Position numbers and translations under genes: made by a program | The notes under the pieces: generated by a model | Databases searched by the model: none | The model's input: only the letters and a program-made list of their open reading frames with translations | Told to the model about the DNA's origin: nothing | Assembly: GCA_023512835.1 (NCBI GenBank) | Contig: CM042084.1 | Coordinates: forward strand, 16,688,403 to 16,752,402 | Reading direction: 5' to 3' | From: Taxillus chinensis | Lineage: Eukaryota > Streptophyta > Magnoliopsida > Santalales > Loranthaceae | Length of the DNA: 64,000 bases | Shown here: positions 36,500-49,000 of the stretch, piece after piece | Position numbering within the stretch: position 1 is the stretch's first letter | Layout: each line of letters begins with the position of its first letter

Positions 36500-36847
36500 C
36501 TATCTTGTTGCTGAATAGATAAATCTTTCAACGTCCACTGGCTTCCTTAGGTTTGTCATACCCTGTAAGGTTTTCGTAACATGGATTGTAGTCCCAGTAT
36601 CAATCCACCATGTATCATGATTAACACTAACCATATTAGATTCATAACAAACAAATGCTAGAAAATTACCTTTCTTCTCAAGCCAAGCCTTGAACTTAAT
36701 GCAGTCCTTCTTCATGTGTCCCTTCTTTTTACAAAAGTAACACTTTGACTCTTTCTTTATGACTTGGTTTACATGAATCTTTCTCTTTTCCTTTTCCTTA
36801 ATGTGATCCTTTTTCTTCTTTGAAAAAGAAGTTGTGGTAAGGTTCAC
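36500..36847 (-). pseudogene. Copia zinc knuckle and protease remnant
   Basis: Contains a CCHC knuckle (CYFCKKKGHMKKDC) and the protease active-site segment WWIDTGTTIHVT (DTG). It overlaps the end of gag by four bases in another frame. The stretch 36299-36499 is decayed. Confidence 0.9.
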
Positions 36848-37518
36848 CTTTTGCCTTCTTCCATTAACAATCTACCCTCCTCTTGAGCGCACATGGTCAT
36901 AAGTTCATTAATTAACCATTTGTCTTTATGTGTGTTATAAGATATCTTAAAAGGGGCATATTGTTGAGGTAGAGTGCACAAAATGAAATGGACTAGGAAA
37001 GATTTCGACATGGTAACTTCTAAAGTCCGAAGTTGAGCCATTATATCCCTCATGCGCATGATATAATCACGCACTCCTTTAACCTCGGTGTGCCTCATGG
37101 ATGAGAACTTCATAATCAAGGTCTTTGGCGAGAGCCTTATCGGGGATGCAAACCGCTCATCGATGGCTTGAAGAAGATCCTTGACTTTCTTGTCTTGAAT
37201 GACGGAACCTCGAATGCTAGCACTAATATGAGTCTTTATGAACATAACTGAGAGACGATTAGATCGCTCCCACTTTTCATAAAGATCAACCGCATCTGGA
37301 GAACTATTCTCCGTTATGCTAGGCGGTTCGTCTTTCCGAATAGCATAATCAATATCCATCCACCCTAAATGCAGTAACACTCTCTCCTTCCACACCTTGT
37401 AGTTATCATCTCTTAATTCAGGAATTTCACATTTAACATCAGAAATGTTTCCAGGTAAAAGTACTGCAAACAAATAAATATGCTTATTAACAAAGTTTAA
37501 AAATTTAACTTTATTCAC
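36844..37518 (-). pseudogene. Copia gag (UBN2-type) remnant
   Basis: 224 codons. Contains IPELRDDNYKVWKERVLLHL near the N-terminus, WERSNRLSVMFIKTHIS in the middle, and FILCTLPQQYAPFKISYNT near the C-terminus, as in TNT1-94-like gag. The stretch 37519-38104 is the untranslated leader. Confidence 0.9.
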
Positions 37519-38104
37519 AATTTACCAATGTAAATTATCTCGATATGAATCTAGTGACATAAAACTTGCCTGTGGGCTAAAGTGTATTCAAATTAGATTC
37601 ATAATATTACTTTATAGTGAAGCCATCAAATCAATATTTCTCAATCCCTGGTGGGTAAATTAAGAAACACAATCTAATACCACACCCTAATTAACCATAC
37701 AAATATAATAAAATTTCTGTGGGCATATCTTATTATATTACATATGATTAATTACAACTAATGTCTAGTATCCACATGTGATTTCAATATTAAATTTCCA
37801 AGAGTTAGAGATCTGTGGCTATTCCCTAACTAATAAAAAATTTAAATCACTTGACATTTCACTTTATTATATACCGATCTTTATGTATATAGAACTTATA
37901 TATTCATTCCAAAATATAAGAATCATATAAGTCAAATTATAACATTTACTTGCATAACCGAATGAAAACTAGCTCCTCTCCTTGGATAAAAACAATAAGA
38001 CGTGAGTCCACCAAAAATCAATATAATCAAATTGAATTGAAATGTTATCAATTAATAAAACCGAATGATAACTAATTTCCAAGCAAGGCAGAGATTATAA
38101 CGTC

Positions 38105-38116
38105 GCTCTGATACCA
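38105..38116 (-). other. Copia primer binding site
   Basis: The - strand reads TGGTATCAGAGC, complementary to the 3' end of initiator tRNA-Met. It lies two bases from the 5' LTR. Confidence 0.95.
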
Positions 38117-38118
38117 AA

Positions 38119-38930
38119 TGTGGAGAAAATAAATCATCTCCAATGTAAATCAGAATATACATATGGAATATATATATACACATCTCGATTATGTTCTTAA
38201 ACCATATGAACATATATATGAAAGCGGAAGCAATAAGACAGAAACGATATAAATACCTCCAGCCATTGCCTTTAGTATTTAATTAGAGATTGTACTCTGG
38301 TCAATTGAATTGGTCGTTTGAAATTTCAATTGACTACCTTCACAATTTCAAGAATCGATTTGGAACCTTTGGTCATTTGAATTGGTCATTTGAAATTTGA
38401 ATTGACCATTTCGATTGACCACGCCTAATTTCTTCATATCAACATTCTGGACATTCTGGTCATTCAAATTGGTTGTCTCAAATTTGAAATGACCACCTCC
38501 AATCTCCTAGAATGATTGACTTTGCTTTTTCCAGTGGCTTTGATTGATTCAATGAAATCAAATGCCTTTCCTTCTTGTTGATTCTTCAATTCCAATAGCT
38601 AGTTTCCAAACCTTTCTCTCAATATTAGATGGTGTAATTTCTCTAGAGAGCAGGCTTGGTGAACCCACGTATCAGACACAAATTAACACAATATTCTACA
38701 ATGCATTTTCTCCAACCATCATGGAGAATATACAAAAATGTAGCAATAACCGTGTGGGAGTTACAAGTCAAGGGGAAATGAATTGCCAGCCTTTATTTCA
38801 TATATTAATTGTCAAAATAAATTAGTATGGCGGTTACCACACTATGACAATCCCATGAAACGTCCAAAATAAATGGAGCACATTAAGTTTGAATAAATAA
38901 TATTGATTGAATTATTATTTAATGCCAACA
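38119..38930 (-). repeat. Copia 5' LTR (right)
   Basis: Partner of 32363-33177. The 87-codon + strand frame at 38562-38825, also present at 32809-33072, is LTR sequence and not a gene. Confidence 0.95.
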
Positions 38931-40903
38931 CTCCATGGCCCCATTCCAGGACTCCATCGGTAATTTATCATCTTTGACACAACTACATCTCAGCCTATAA
39001 TGAACTCCATGGCCCCATTCCAGGACTCCATTGGTAATTTATCTTCGTTAGAAATCTGCATTTGTTGCTTAACAAATTGAATGGCTGCATACCTGGAGTC
39101 TATAGGAAACCTGAAGTTCTTGAGAACTTTAGAAGTTCGATCTAAGCGATTACATGGTCCCATCCCAGAGTCCATCGGCGGGTTGTCCTCATTGAAAGAT
39201 TTCTTTGTGGCACAAAATCAATTGAATGGTGCTCTTCCTGCATCTTTTGGACAACTTTTAAACCTTGTAAACATAGATACCTCTCACAACCCAATGGAGG
39301 GAGTTGTTAGTGAACTACACTTTGCCAATCTCACAAAGTTGGAATATTTAATCGCAATGGGAAACCAATTGAGTTTGAATGTAAGTCCAAGATGGCTTCC
39401 TCCTTTCCAGCTCATGTTTCTTCATCTAGATTTTTGGCACATTGGGCCTCTGTTTCCATTGTGGCTTCAATCTCAAAAGTCCTTGAGAGAACTGCGAATG
39501 TCTAATGTAGGAATATCAAGCTCAATTCCCAATTGGTTTTGGATATCTTTTCCTCACTGCTACTATTATAATCTCTCTCATAATCAAATCCATGGACACC
39601 TAAAAAATCTTCCATCTGTTTTGCTTGTAGATGGTGTCATTGACCTATCTTCCAACCAACTAGGTGGTACTCTACCTATATTTCCTTTGAATCTAGTTGG
39701 ATTAGATATCTCTAATAATTCCTTTTCTGGTTCCATTTCAAACTTTCTATGCCACAAGCCACTTTTGTCCAAGTCTTTGATATACCTTAATCTTCGCGGC
39801 AATTACTTATATGGAGAAATTCCTGATTGTTGGATGAGTTAGACCTATTTGCAGATCTTAAACCTTGAAAATAATGAATTTGTGGGTAATGTTCCAAGTT
39901 CCATTGGACACATTGAAGGTCTCCGGTCCTTGCATTTACGCAAAAACCATCTTAAAGGAGAAGTTCCCACTTCTCTAATGAATTGCACAAGGCTAAAGAT
40001 TGTTGACCTTGGGGAAAATAATCTTGAGGGTGACATCCCAAGTTGGTTTGGAGAGAGTCTTGCACTCATGAATATACTTATACTACGCTCAAACAAGTTT
40101 CATGGTCACATTCCAAATTGGTTGTGTTTGATGAAGTATCTTCAATTATTAGACCTTGCTCATAACGACCTCTCTCGGAATTATCCCAAAATGCTTCAAC
40201 AACTTTACGGCCATGATTAATGCCCCAAACTCAAGTTATGCTAATCGTATATTGCTCATTAATGCACCAACAAGTGATCCAATCATGGAAGATGCCTCTG
40301 TGGCCACAAAGGGAAACATTTGGGTATATACTAGCAATCTTGGACTCATGACAGCAATGGATCTTTCAAACAATAAATTAACGGGATTCATTCCAACTGA
40401 ATTAACAAGTCTTGTAGGCTTGCGATCCTTGAATTTGTCAAACAATTTTTTGGTTGGAGAGATTCCACGTGATATTGGCTCAATGAGATTGATAGAATCT
40501 ATTGATGTCTCTGGAAATGAAATTTCAGGCCAAATTCCTCCAAGCATTTCTTATTTGACATTCCTAAGTTGGTTGAACGTATCAAATAATCACTTGGTAG
40601 GAAAAATACCAATGGGACCTCAACTTCAAAGGTTTCCCGCCTCTAGTTTTAGTGGGAATAAACTTTTTGGACCTCCAATCCCCAACAATTGCAGCAATTC
40701 AAGTTCATTGATGGAATTTACAAGTCAACAAGAAAAAGCAAAGGATTTGGGAGGAGTGACAGTTGAAGGAGTTTATGTGAGTATGGCCATTGGATTCATT
40801 GTGGGATTTGGGATTGTGTGGTTTCCTTTGATTTTCAGCAGGGAGATCGTTTTATTTCACATCAATAGATAGCTTGTGGAAAAGAATTGCTTCTTGTTGT
40901 TAA

Positions 40904-41275
40904 TTCAATTTGCAGTTTTTTTTATAATGATTATATATCATGATTTTAAAATAAATTTGTATATGTTGGTTCAAAGCAATATCTATCATTTTTAGTATTG
41001 TCTGTATCTATCTCTGTATATAACGGAGTCTTTGGGGTAGACCAAACGTGTGGTTTTTATTTTACCCGACTTTTTTTAATTTTGAAAAAAAAAACTAAGT
41101 AATTAAAACTTCATTTTACCATTATAAGTTGCTCTATTTCTGGTATAAAACCTAAAACTCGAGACATGCGTGCTGTTTACCCTCTACTTCTATAAACGCC
41201 GCTCTCGTCTCTCTTCTCACTGCGTCTATTTGTTTCTGATATTCACCATGCAATAGAAATAGTTACGCTCTCTAT
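40904..41275 (+). other. RLP 3' flanking block, copy 3
   Basis: Closely similar to 12365-12735, including 'atgattatatatcatgatttta' and the 'aaacgccgctctcgtctctcttctc' segment near 41200. It shows that this pseudogene and the gene at 9022 share a recent common unit. Confidence 0.75.
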
Positions 41276-41376
41276 GTCCTTTTGTCCTACTTAATTTTCA
41301 GTCGATATTTTGGCTACATGTGTATATTGGCAGGGAATTCTGTGCTCTTGGGTCTGGTATGCGCGCTGGTGCTTTT

Positions 41377-41842
41377 GTCAGCGATTATGAAATTATAGTG
41401 TCTCTAATTTTCTTTCTCCGGTTAATTTATACAGAAATTACTATAAAAGACCAAGTGTATGCCTAGAAAATAAAATCAAAGGAGACTGAGTGTTAAATGG
41501 GACGGCTTTGACCCCTTCAGTCTTACATGTAAATTTTCTTAGGGTATATTTTGTTTCCAAATCAAAATATGATTTAAAATAAAGTTTTATAAGATCATTA
41601 GGGCTTAAATGGTCAGCAATTATGAAATTATAGTGTCTCTAATTTTCTTTCTCCGGTTAATTTATACAGAAATTACTATAAAAGACCAAGTGTATGCCTA
41701 GAAAATAAAATCAAAGGAGACTGAGTGTTAAATGGGACGGCTTTGACCCCTTCAGTCTTACGTGTAAATTTTCTTAGGGTATATTTTGTTTCCAAATCAA
41801 AATATGATTTAAAATAAAGTTTTATAAGATCATTAGGGCTGT
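41377..41842. repeat. Tandem duplication, 235 bp x 2
   Basis: Units 41377-41611 and 41612-41842 are almost identical ('gtcagc.attatgaaattatag' to 'agatcattagggct'). Neither encodes a recognisable product. The stretch 41843-42436 is AT-rich with no gene. Confidence 0.9.
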
Positions 41843-42436
41843 CGTACCAGCTTTTAATTATAATTAGGCTTAATTTAGTTGACATTGAGAGATAGTTTTT
41901 AAATTGTGTTGATAATATTTAAATAATAATGTATCGGGCATTTTAATTATAATTAAGCTCAATTTGAAATTTAAGACATGAGAAGTAATTTTATATATTT
42001 TGGTGGGGTTGAAATAATTATTGTAATTTAAACAAGATATTATATATTATATTATATATTGGAAGAAGAAGAAATAAGGAAAGAAAAAGAAAGAAATGTA
42101 TTTGTGTTCTACGCTCCAGGGGAGGAAGAGAAGAGAGAAGAGAAACCTTGAAGATTCAAGCTTTCCAATCCGTATTTCAATGATTAGGTAGGTGCATGGT
42201 TCTACCTCTTTGTATTATTCTTAGTCCTTCCATGCCTAGTTTGTTTGAGATATGATCATGTGATGAATTTGATATGTTATTTTGTGGAAAAGTTGATAGA
42301 AATATGAATTTTGTTGAGATTTAGAGCTATTTGTGGACAAATACCTATTGCTTTAATTGATATGGGATTGGAGAACCCCAAATATATGATTACTTGGGTC
42401 AAAACTGGATCAAAATGACAATTTGGGTAATGTGGA

Positions 42437-42985
42437 TAGGGTTGTAAATGAGCAAACACACTTAACAAGTTTGGCTCGATACTTAACAAGTTCACTTTAT
42501 TACCGTACAAGTTCGGTCGACTCGTTCTATTTCATAGACAATGTTTTTAATCATATATTTAATATGTATGCAGTTAACTAATAACATAGTGTTATAGTCA
42601 ATATAATGTTAATTATGATATTATATGTAAAGTGATTATATATTATTACATATATAATATATTAAGGTATGATATATGTAATATAACTATATTTTTTGAG
42701 TATAGTCTGTTACTTACTTTCTCTTTTTTTCTCTTAGTAATATATTAATAACTATGCTATATAAATTGTAAAATTAACAAGTAAATAATATAAAATATTT
42801 TTTAATTTATAGTCAATATAAATTTATTTAAACTATATGAAAAATTAAACTTCTAAATTAGATGAACAATTCATGAGCTTGGCTCAATTATTATATAAGT
42901 TTGCCTCGGTTATTATACAAGTTTGGCTCATGCTCAGCTCAAATTCGGCTAAGCTCACCTTGGCTCATTTACAAGCCTTGGTGTA
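42437..42985. mobile_element. hAT-like element, ends partly decayed
   Basis: The left end is TAGGGTTGTAAATGAGC and the right end contains GGCTCATTTACAAGCC in inverted orientation, the usual hAT-type terminus. No clean 8-bp target duplication is visible and no transposase is present, so the exact right end is uncertain. Confidence 0.55.
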
Positions 42986-43975
42986 GTAGGATTTTTGAGG
43001 AGGAGAAGAGCCACGGTTGTGCTAGTGTTCGTCGATGATATATATCTTAGTCTACTCCCTTATCAAAAGGGAGCATGAGAAGCATTTATAGATTGTATTG
43101 TCGATTGTATATAAGTTTTAAAATTTCCTTTTCATTTGTTGCAATTCAAATTTAACAAATGACTATACATATATTTACACATGCATGATTACTAATGGTT
43201 AAAAGGGTAATTAATGTCCTCCTGACAAATAGTTATTCATTTTTTTGTCAAGGCCGAGAGTTTTGTTTTCTTTTATTAGGAACTCAAAATTCTTATGGGG
43301 TCCTTTGTAATGGAAATAGGAGATCTTCAACTTCTCCTCGATCAATCTCAGAACATTTGCATATGATTTCAAGTCTTCATCCCTATTTGGGAAAATCGTG
43401 ATACATTATCCTTTAAGATTTATTTATCTTCTAAACACCTACTATATTTCATTATCTATCCCTATTTGTATTCTTTTAAATAATAATTTTTTAATTCTTT
43501 TTCATTTATCACGGTCACTCAAGATTAAGAAATATTAAAAATAAAATTTAAGAACAAGGTGAGAAATAAATAGTGAATATTCAAATATGAGAATTCACTT
43601 TATAAACCATATTCTCAAACTGCATTTTGGATATTTGGACGGAGAGCCATTTTCATCAAAATTCTAAAAAAAAATCTTTAAATTATAGTAAAAGTAAAAT
43701 TATGGGGATTTGGATGCGAATGCTCTTAAAAGCTACTAAGGTTGGCTTATTCTTGTAGTCCAAGTGGAAGGTCTTCTCCTTTCTTAATTTTTTATTATGT
43801 CCACCATATTTCTCCTATTGAACTTTTGGCTCTCCAATGTTAAATAGGTGATGACCATGTCAACCTTCTTAGACTCAATCAAGATTGCAGTTGTGGCCAT
43901 GACTGAAACAATATATTGGACAATCCTTTACTATAGCTCAAGTTTTACCCATGGTTGTAAACCATCTATAAAGGA
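42986..43975. other. Intergenic stretch, no gene
   Basis: Positions 43130-43700 are a diverged relative of 4855-5600 (shared 'aactatacatatagtttacacac'-type phrase and a 'ggaaataggaa.atc' segment). No product is recognised for the 68-codon frame at 43195-43401. Confidence 0.5.
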
Positions 43976-45120
43976 TGTCAGGTTCCTTAAAAACTAGAGG
44001 GGGTGAATAGACTTATTTTTTGAAATTTTCTTATCAAAAGATGAGATTCAGAAAACATATTTTGTAAACAAAATGTAGAAGACAAACACAAGATGTTTTC
44101 TAACTATCAATGATATATATGATCAATCAGAACTTGATATAAAATTGTAAAACTGTTATATGATCAAAGTTTCTTAAATAGCTTATACAAAGTACTCGAA
44201 TATCAAAAATACACAAGCCGTGTTCTTAATCTACAACTCAAGCTTTATCAATAACCTAATCTTCTTGAAGAACTCTCAATAACAATCTTGAACACACACA
44301 CCTTTTATCACCTCATGCTCTCTTCTATTTATACATAAAAGCCTATCAACTAAAGCGGGAAACATAACTAATGAATATTATCAAATCTTCTCAAATATTT
44401 CTTTTATGTGAACTTCCAAAAATAACTTCTCCTATGACGACAGAGATGCGTAGACAACCATAACCTAAAGTTTTAGATTTTTACTTGAATCTTTGCTTCA
44501 AATGTGTTGTTTCGATGAACTCATAAACCTTCAAATAGTCTTTATCAAAACTTGTTGATTCAGATAACTGGTGACTGCTTCGAAAGTCTTCATGGAACCT
44601 TCTAATGATCACATAGTCTCAATGAAGTCTTGAGGTCCTTTGGCTATAGCTTTGAATCTCATAGCATTGAATGTGTTAACTCTCGATTACTCTTCCGAAG
44701 TAAGATAAAAAATGTCTTCACATGTGTTCTTTCAGTCTGTCTTCAAACAAGTTCTCTCGATGAGTAGTCTAGCCTTTCTTCGAATCTGTTGAGCCCTTGG
44801 ACCATCTCTTGACAAAAGATTCTTCAATTGTATCATTCAAATAACTTCATTTGATAAGTGTATCGATTGTTCCAATACTTAGCTGATTTAAATAGTGTTA
44901 GATCTAGCTAGTAACTCTGAGAGTTTTATCAATTATGATTCTATCTCAGTCAACTCAAAGTTCTAACAAAGGACTGCAGAGATTGCTTTTCAAACACGTC
45001 AATAATCTATAGATCAACTCCCAAAATTTGTTTAAAGCACTCATGAACATTTGTGTGCATGCCATTGGAGTTTGGACTTCAACTTACCTTCAAAATTTTA
45101 TCCGTAGAACTAAGACTTAA
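43976..45120 (-). mobile_element. Probable LTR remnant
   Basis: Starts TGTCAGGTTCC and contains 'ctagagggggtgaatag', a phrase common in plant retrotransposon LTRs. A 'ctatttatacataaaag' TATA-like site lies near 44327. Boundaries and target duplications are not clear. The flanking 45121-45540 is AT-rich with no gene. Confidence 0.35.
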
Positions 45121-46025
45121 TTTCTCTTTTAAAAGGGAAAGGATATACACCCCCAATTGGTCATTATATTAGCCTTTCACTTTTTTATATCAGGTAAAAT
45201 TACAAAATTATCATTCAAAAATAAAATTATTTTTGATAATGTTTGAATATTAATATTAGAACATAAATAGAATGTGCGAAGGACATTATTCGTATATTAT
45301 ATTTATATTCTAATAATATTGTTTGAATATATTTGTTTAAAAATAATTATTCAAATAATATATTTATATTCTAATAGTATTCAAATATTTTATTAAAATA
45401 TTTACATTCAAATATTGTTTATTTTTATTTTCAAGGAGTATCTTAATAATTTCACATTGACAGTAGGTAGTATGTGTTAGTAAGATGGGTGAGTTTGAGT
45501 ATCCGTTTCCCTTTTAAAATTAGGCTAGTCATGTCTATTTCTCCACCATGCTATATAATGGTAGAGAAAGTTGCTTAGTTCCTTCACATTCCTTAACCCT
45601 TTTGGATTTCAGCACTTTGATCATGGAAAAAGATGTGGTATATCCGTACTCCTCGACCTTTCCCCATTTGGTTAGCCACGACGAGCTTCACCTTCACCTT
45701 CGCGAGCCTTCTCCATCCCTCTTCCATCATGGACTTGTCCACTTGTGCATAAAAACATAGTCATGTCTGATTGATCCTAATCAACATCAATATATCGCGA
45801 ATAAAAATAAAACTGACACATACAAATGGATGAAGGCGCAAATATTCCTAATAGTTTTTTTTTTTCACTCCCAGGTGAAGTTATTTGTATGAAAGCCCGA
45901 AATGCACCGTAAGTGGGACCCAACTTTCCTACGTACTTGCCAACAACACATTTCCTATTTCCCACGAACTTGACGATAGATACACGCAGGAGCCACAGCG
46001 GACATCATCGTATCATTTTCGTGCG

Positions 46026-49000
46026 ATGGAGACTACAGAACTGGAACAAGGATTGAGGACGTTGGATTCTTGTCTCTCCCAAATCAAATGGCGTCTCAAA
46101 CCCAGATCGAAGCGCCGTCTCGAGATTGGTTCTCCCTCCCATCCACCCACATGTCTTACGTCGTGTGCCTGTTTTTAGATTTAATCTTAAAGTTTGCTTC
46201 TCGCCATAGTGTTGATTTTTGTTTGTTTGTTTGTTTTGTTTTGAAAATTCATGTTGCCTTTTGGTGTCGGTTTGGGTTCAAAAAAATCGGAGGAAAATAT
46301 AACGCAGCTCACAACACAAACTGAAATAATCGTATTCGATTTTCCGAGTTTAGATTTGTTTGGGTCCCGATTCCTTAATTAGGCATGCTGCGAAGAATTT
46401 GAATTGATCACCATGATGGTGTTTCCGTTACTTATCAATTCGGGGAAGGTGAGATTGTGAGAAGGACCAACAGGAGTCAGATGCTGGGGACAGGAATGTA
46501 TAATCGGAAGTAAAAGACGCCATAGCTTTAGCTAGGAGTAAGGTGGTAGTACGATTCACGTTGAAGGAACCAGCGCAATTGCGTGTTTTGATTCCATCTA
46601 GCTAATCTCACATCTTTGGGGTCGCGGCTTAATTCTCAGTTGTTGTGATGCTGTGTCCATTGAATGTTGAGCTACATACTCAGTCAGGATGAATAAGATC
46701 TTGTTGGGTCTTGGACTATATATATAGGGAATTGGGTTGGTGTATTATTTATTAGATAGCTCTGATAATGCTATTGGGAAATGGGAATGACCTTGAAGTT
46801 TGTGCATTCCCTAGCTTGTTTGATTGATGTTCTCTATTTAAACTGAGAAAGTATATCGTAGGAACGCATGAGGGAAGAGATGGAGGAATTTAGAGAGATC
46901 TGACTGAGGGAGATAGTTGATAGCTGACACCTACAGCAGGTGGAATGTTTTGGCCTTGGGGATCCGTTGAGTACATTATTTGATCACTAAACAGGGTCTC
47001 TTTTATGTTGCTTACAATATTTTGTCTCCACTCTAAACATGTAAGATTTCTATGTCTGAGTGAATAAATTATCTATGTGCTTTGATTGTATGTGATTTTG
47101 TTGAGCTGTGCAGATCCCATGTAATGTTTTCTCCTTGCATATATGTATGTGTGAGTGTCTTGATTCGATGGTTATTTTAACAGATTCCAGATTTGTCTTA
47201 GTTTGATAAGGCCACTTAATCTATGTGGTTAGCAGGGTACTTTATTTATAGGTGAAAGATAAATCACAATAGAATAAATTTCAATAATAGTCTTCTTAAA
47301 ATAGAAGATACTAACAAGCTCCGACCAAGAATATAAGATAGTAGATATTCAACAATTTATTATTTACTCTACTTTTGGTGGAATTTTTTTGTTTTGTATG
47401 TAAAATTCCCAATAATTGTCTATCAAAATTCAGATGGCTCCTGTGTAATTCAATTAAACTTCTGCACAGATATTCTTGCCCTGTGTACAGGATTGAGGCC
47501 AGTTGTGATGGTTGACTATGGTGGAAAGATGCCTGAATTAAGAGAGCGACTCTGTTCCATTTTGAAACTCATTCAAAAGGTTCCATTGAAAATTAATGCA
47601 TAATAATATTGGTTGTCTTCCATTGTTCCAAACATCTGCTATATTCAGCTAATTGATACAACTTTTCAATTGGCTGTAAGATAAACTATGAATTCTAGAT
47701 GATGATTTCTCTTGTTTCATTTCCTACACATGCATACACATGCTCACACAGACATCATTGTTTTGAGTTCTCAAGCCCTACTGCCCTCCACAAGATTTCC
47801 TTTTTCTTTTAATGCCCCCTCTGTCCTTAGTTTTGAAATATTTCAAGCTAGTGATATTAAGCAATTTCCAGTTCCCAAAAATGTTATATTCACCAATCAC
47901 CATCCACCAATAGTTCAGGGAACACAAATTTTATGGAACAGTTGATAAATTATAAGATATTTGCATGGTTAATGGTGTTGTTGATAAATTATAAATATCT
48001 AAAAATCAAAATTTGTGCTCGTTGTACATTACTGATTTCTCAATTGTCACAAATTAGGGTGCTAATTTCAACCAACTTCTATGGACAAAGAAAAAAATCT
48101 AAAAAAATTTGATGGCAAAAACATGTACTGCAACAAAATAGACCCATTATTATTAGTCATCATTTTAGTACATTTCATAGATAATTTACACATACATGTT
48201 TATGTTTACATAGATCCACCAATTATTTAGGGTGACGAAATTGGGGTGTTGAAGCTGGAAGGTTACTGCATTTGTGTTGGTTTCTCAGTTCATAGGCCTC
48301 ATTCATTGAGATGCTCTTGCTTTTTCTCTTCTTTTTTTTTTTTTTGTGTTCTTTTACATTATAATTTTGTTTGGTTTGGCTTTCAGAAATCATCCATTTT
48401 TGAGCAACTGAGAGTGATGGTTATCGAAGATATGATATATTTAGTGCATGTCAGAGGACTTGTTGAGTTTTTGATGTCAAGTTTAGAATCAGAGGCTGAC
48501 TTACATTTTGTGGACCTCGAACATGATCCTCCAAAGGTTTATCTCTTCTCAAGGCTTCTTATTTTCTGATTTTTTTTATTAGTGGAATATCCATGTGTCT
48601 TCTTCTCTGGTGACTACTTTTATTATTATCAGATGGTAACGAAGTCGGAAAACAGTTTACTTGCAATGCAGCTAACATCTCTTCAGAAGTTGTTTTCATC
48701 AGCATTCCCCATAAATGGAAAAAACAATGATCTTTTGCCATTTGATGCAGCAGACAACGTGGCTAAATCCACATGTGACACTTGTGATCTGATGTCATCT
48801 CATTCATCTGAAGTTATTGATCTCAGTAACTGCATGCAAGATACTCAGGTCACTGTGCCTACACTAAATGGGTAACTCCATATTCCCTCCCTTCAATGAA
48901 TGCTTATTACTTGATGAAGGATGATGGAAATCTTTTCTTTCCTCTTTGAAGATCTGATTTTTCTGACCTTTTATTTGTTGCCTAATAGTCCTACTCTAGT

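Larger units (their letters stand above)
32363..38930 (-). mobile_element. Copia LTR retrotransposon (TNT1-94-like), defective
   Basis: The element is 6568 bp and inserted in - orientation. LTRs are at 32363-33177 (815 bp) and 38119-38930 (812 bp), with perfect CTCCA target duplications at 32358-32362 and 38931-38935. A tRNA-Met-type primer binding site and a polypurine tract are present. Coding order on the - strand is gag, zinc knuckle, protease, integrase, reverse transcriptase, RNase H. This order identifies Copia. At least five frame breaks make it non-autonomous. The LTRs differ at roughly twenty positions by eye, suggesting a fairly recent insertion. Confidence 0.95.
30944..40903 (+). 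pseudogene. RLP pseudogene split by a Copia element
   Basis: Same gene type as 9022-12364. ATG at 30944 is followed by a deletion of about 78 bp, relative to 9022, that removes the signal peptide and shifts the frame (MSLHNSVREGSP). The LRRNT and LRR frame (30960-32411) opens without an ATG. Coding sequence stops at 32362 where a Copia element is inserted and resumes at 38931. The right part has extra bases near 38948 and 38994, a Trp-to-stop change (TAG at 39840-39842), a frameshift near 40176, and a small deletion in the cytoplasmic tail near 40843. LRR, island, TM (GFIVG) and tail regions are otherwise recognisable. It cannot make a full receptor. Several lesions are independent of the transposon. 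Confidence 0.9.

Noticed and set aside
42429..42985. Exact 8-bp target duplications for the hAT-like element
   Set aside because: The left flank (aatgtgga) has no match at the right end, so only the inverted termini are claimed.
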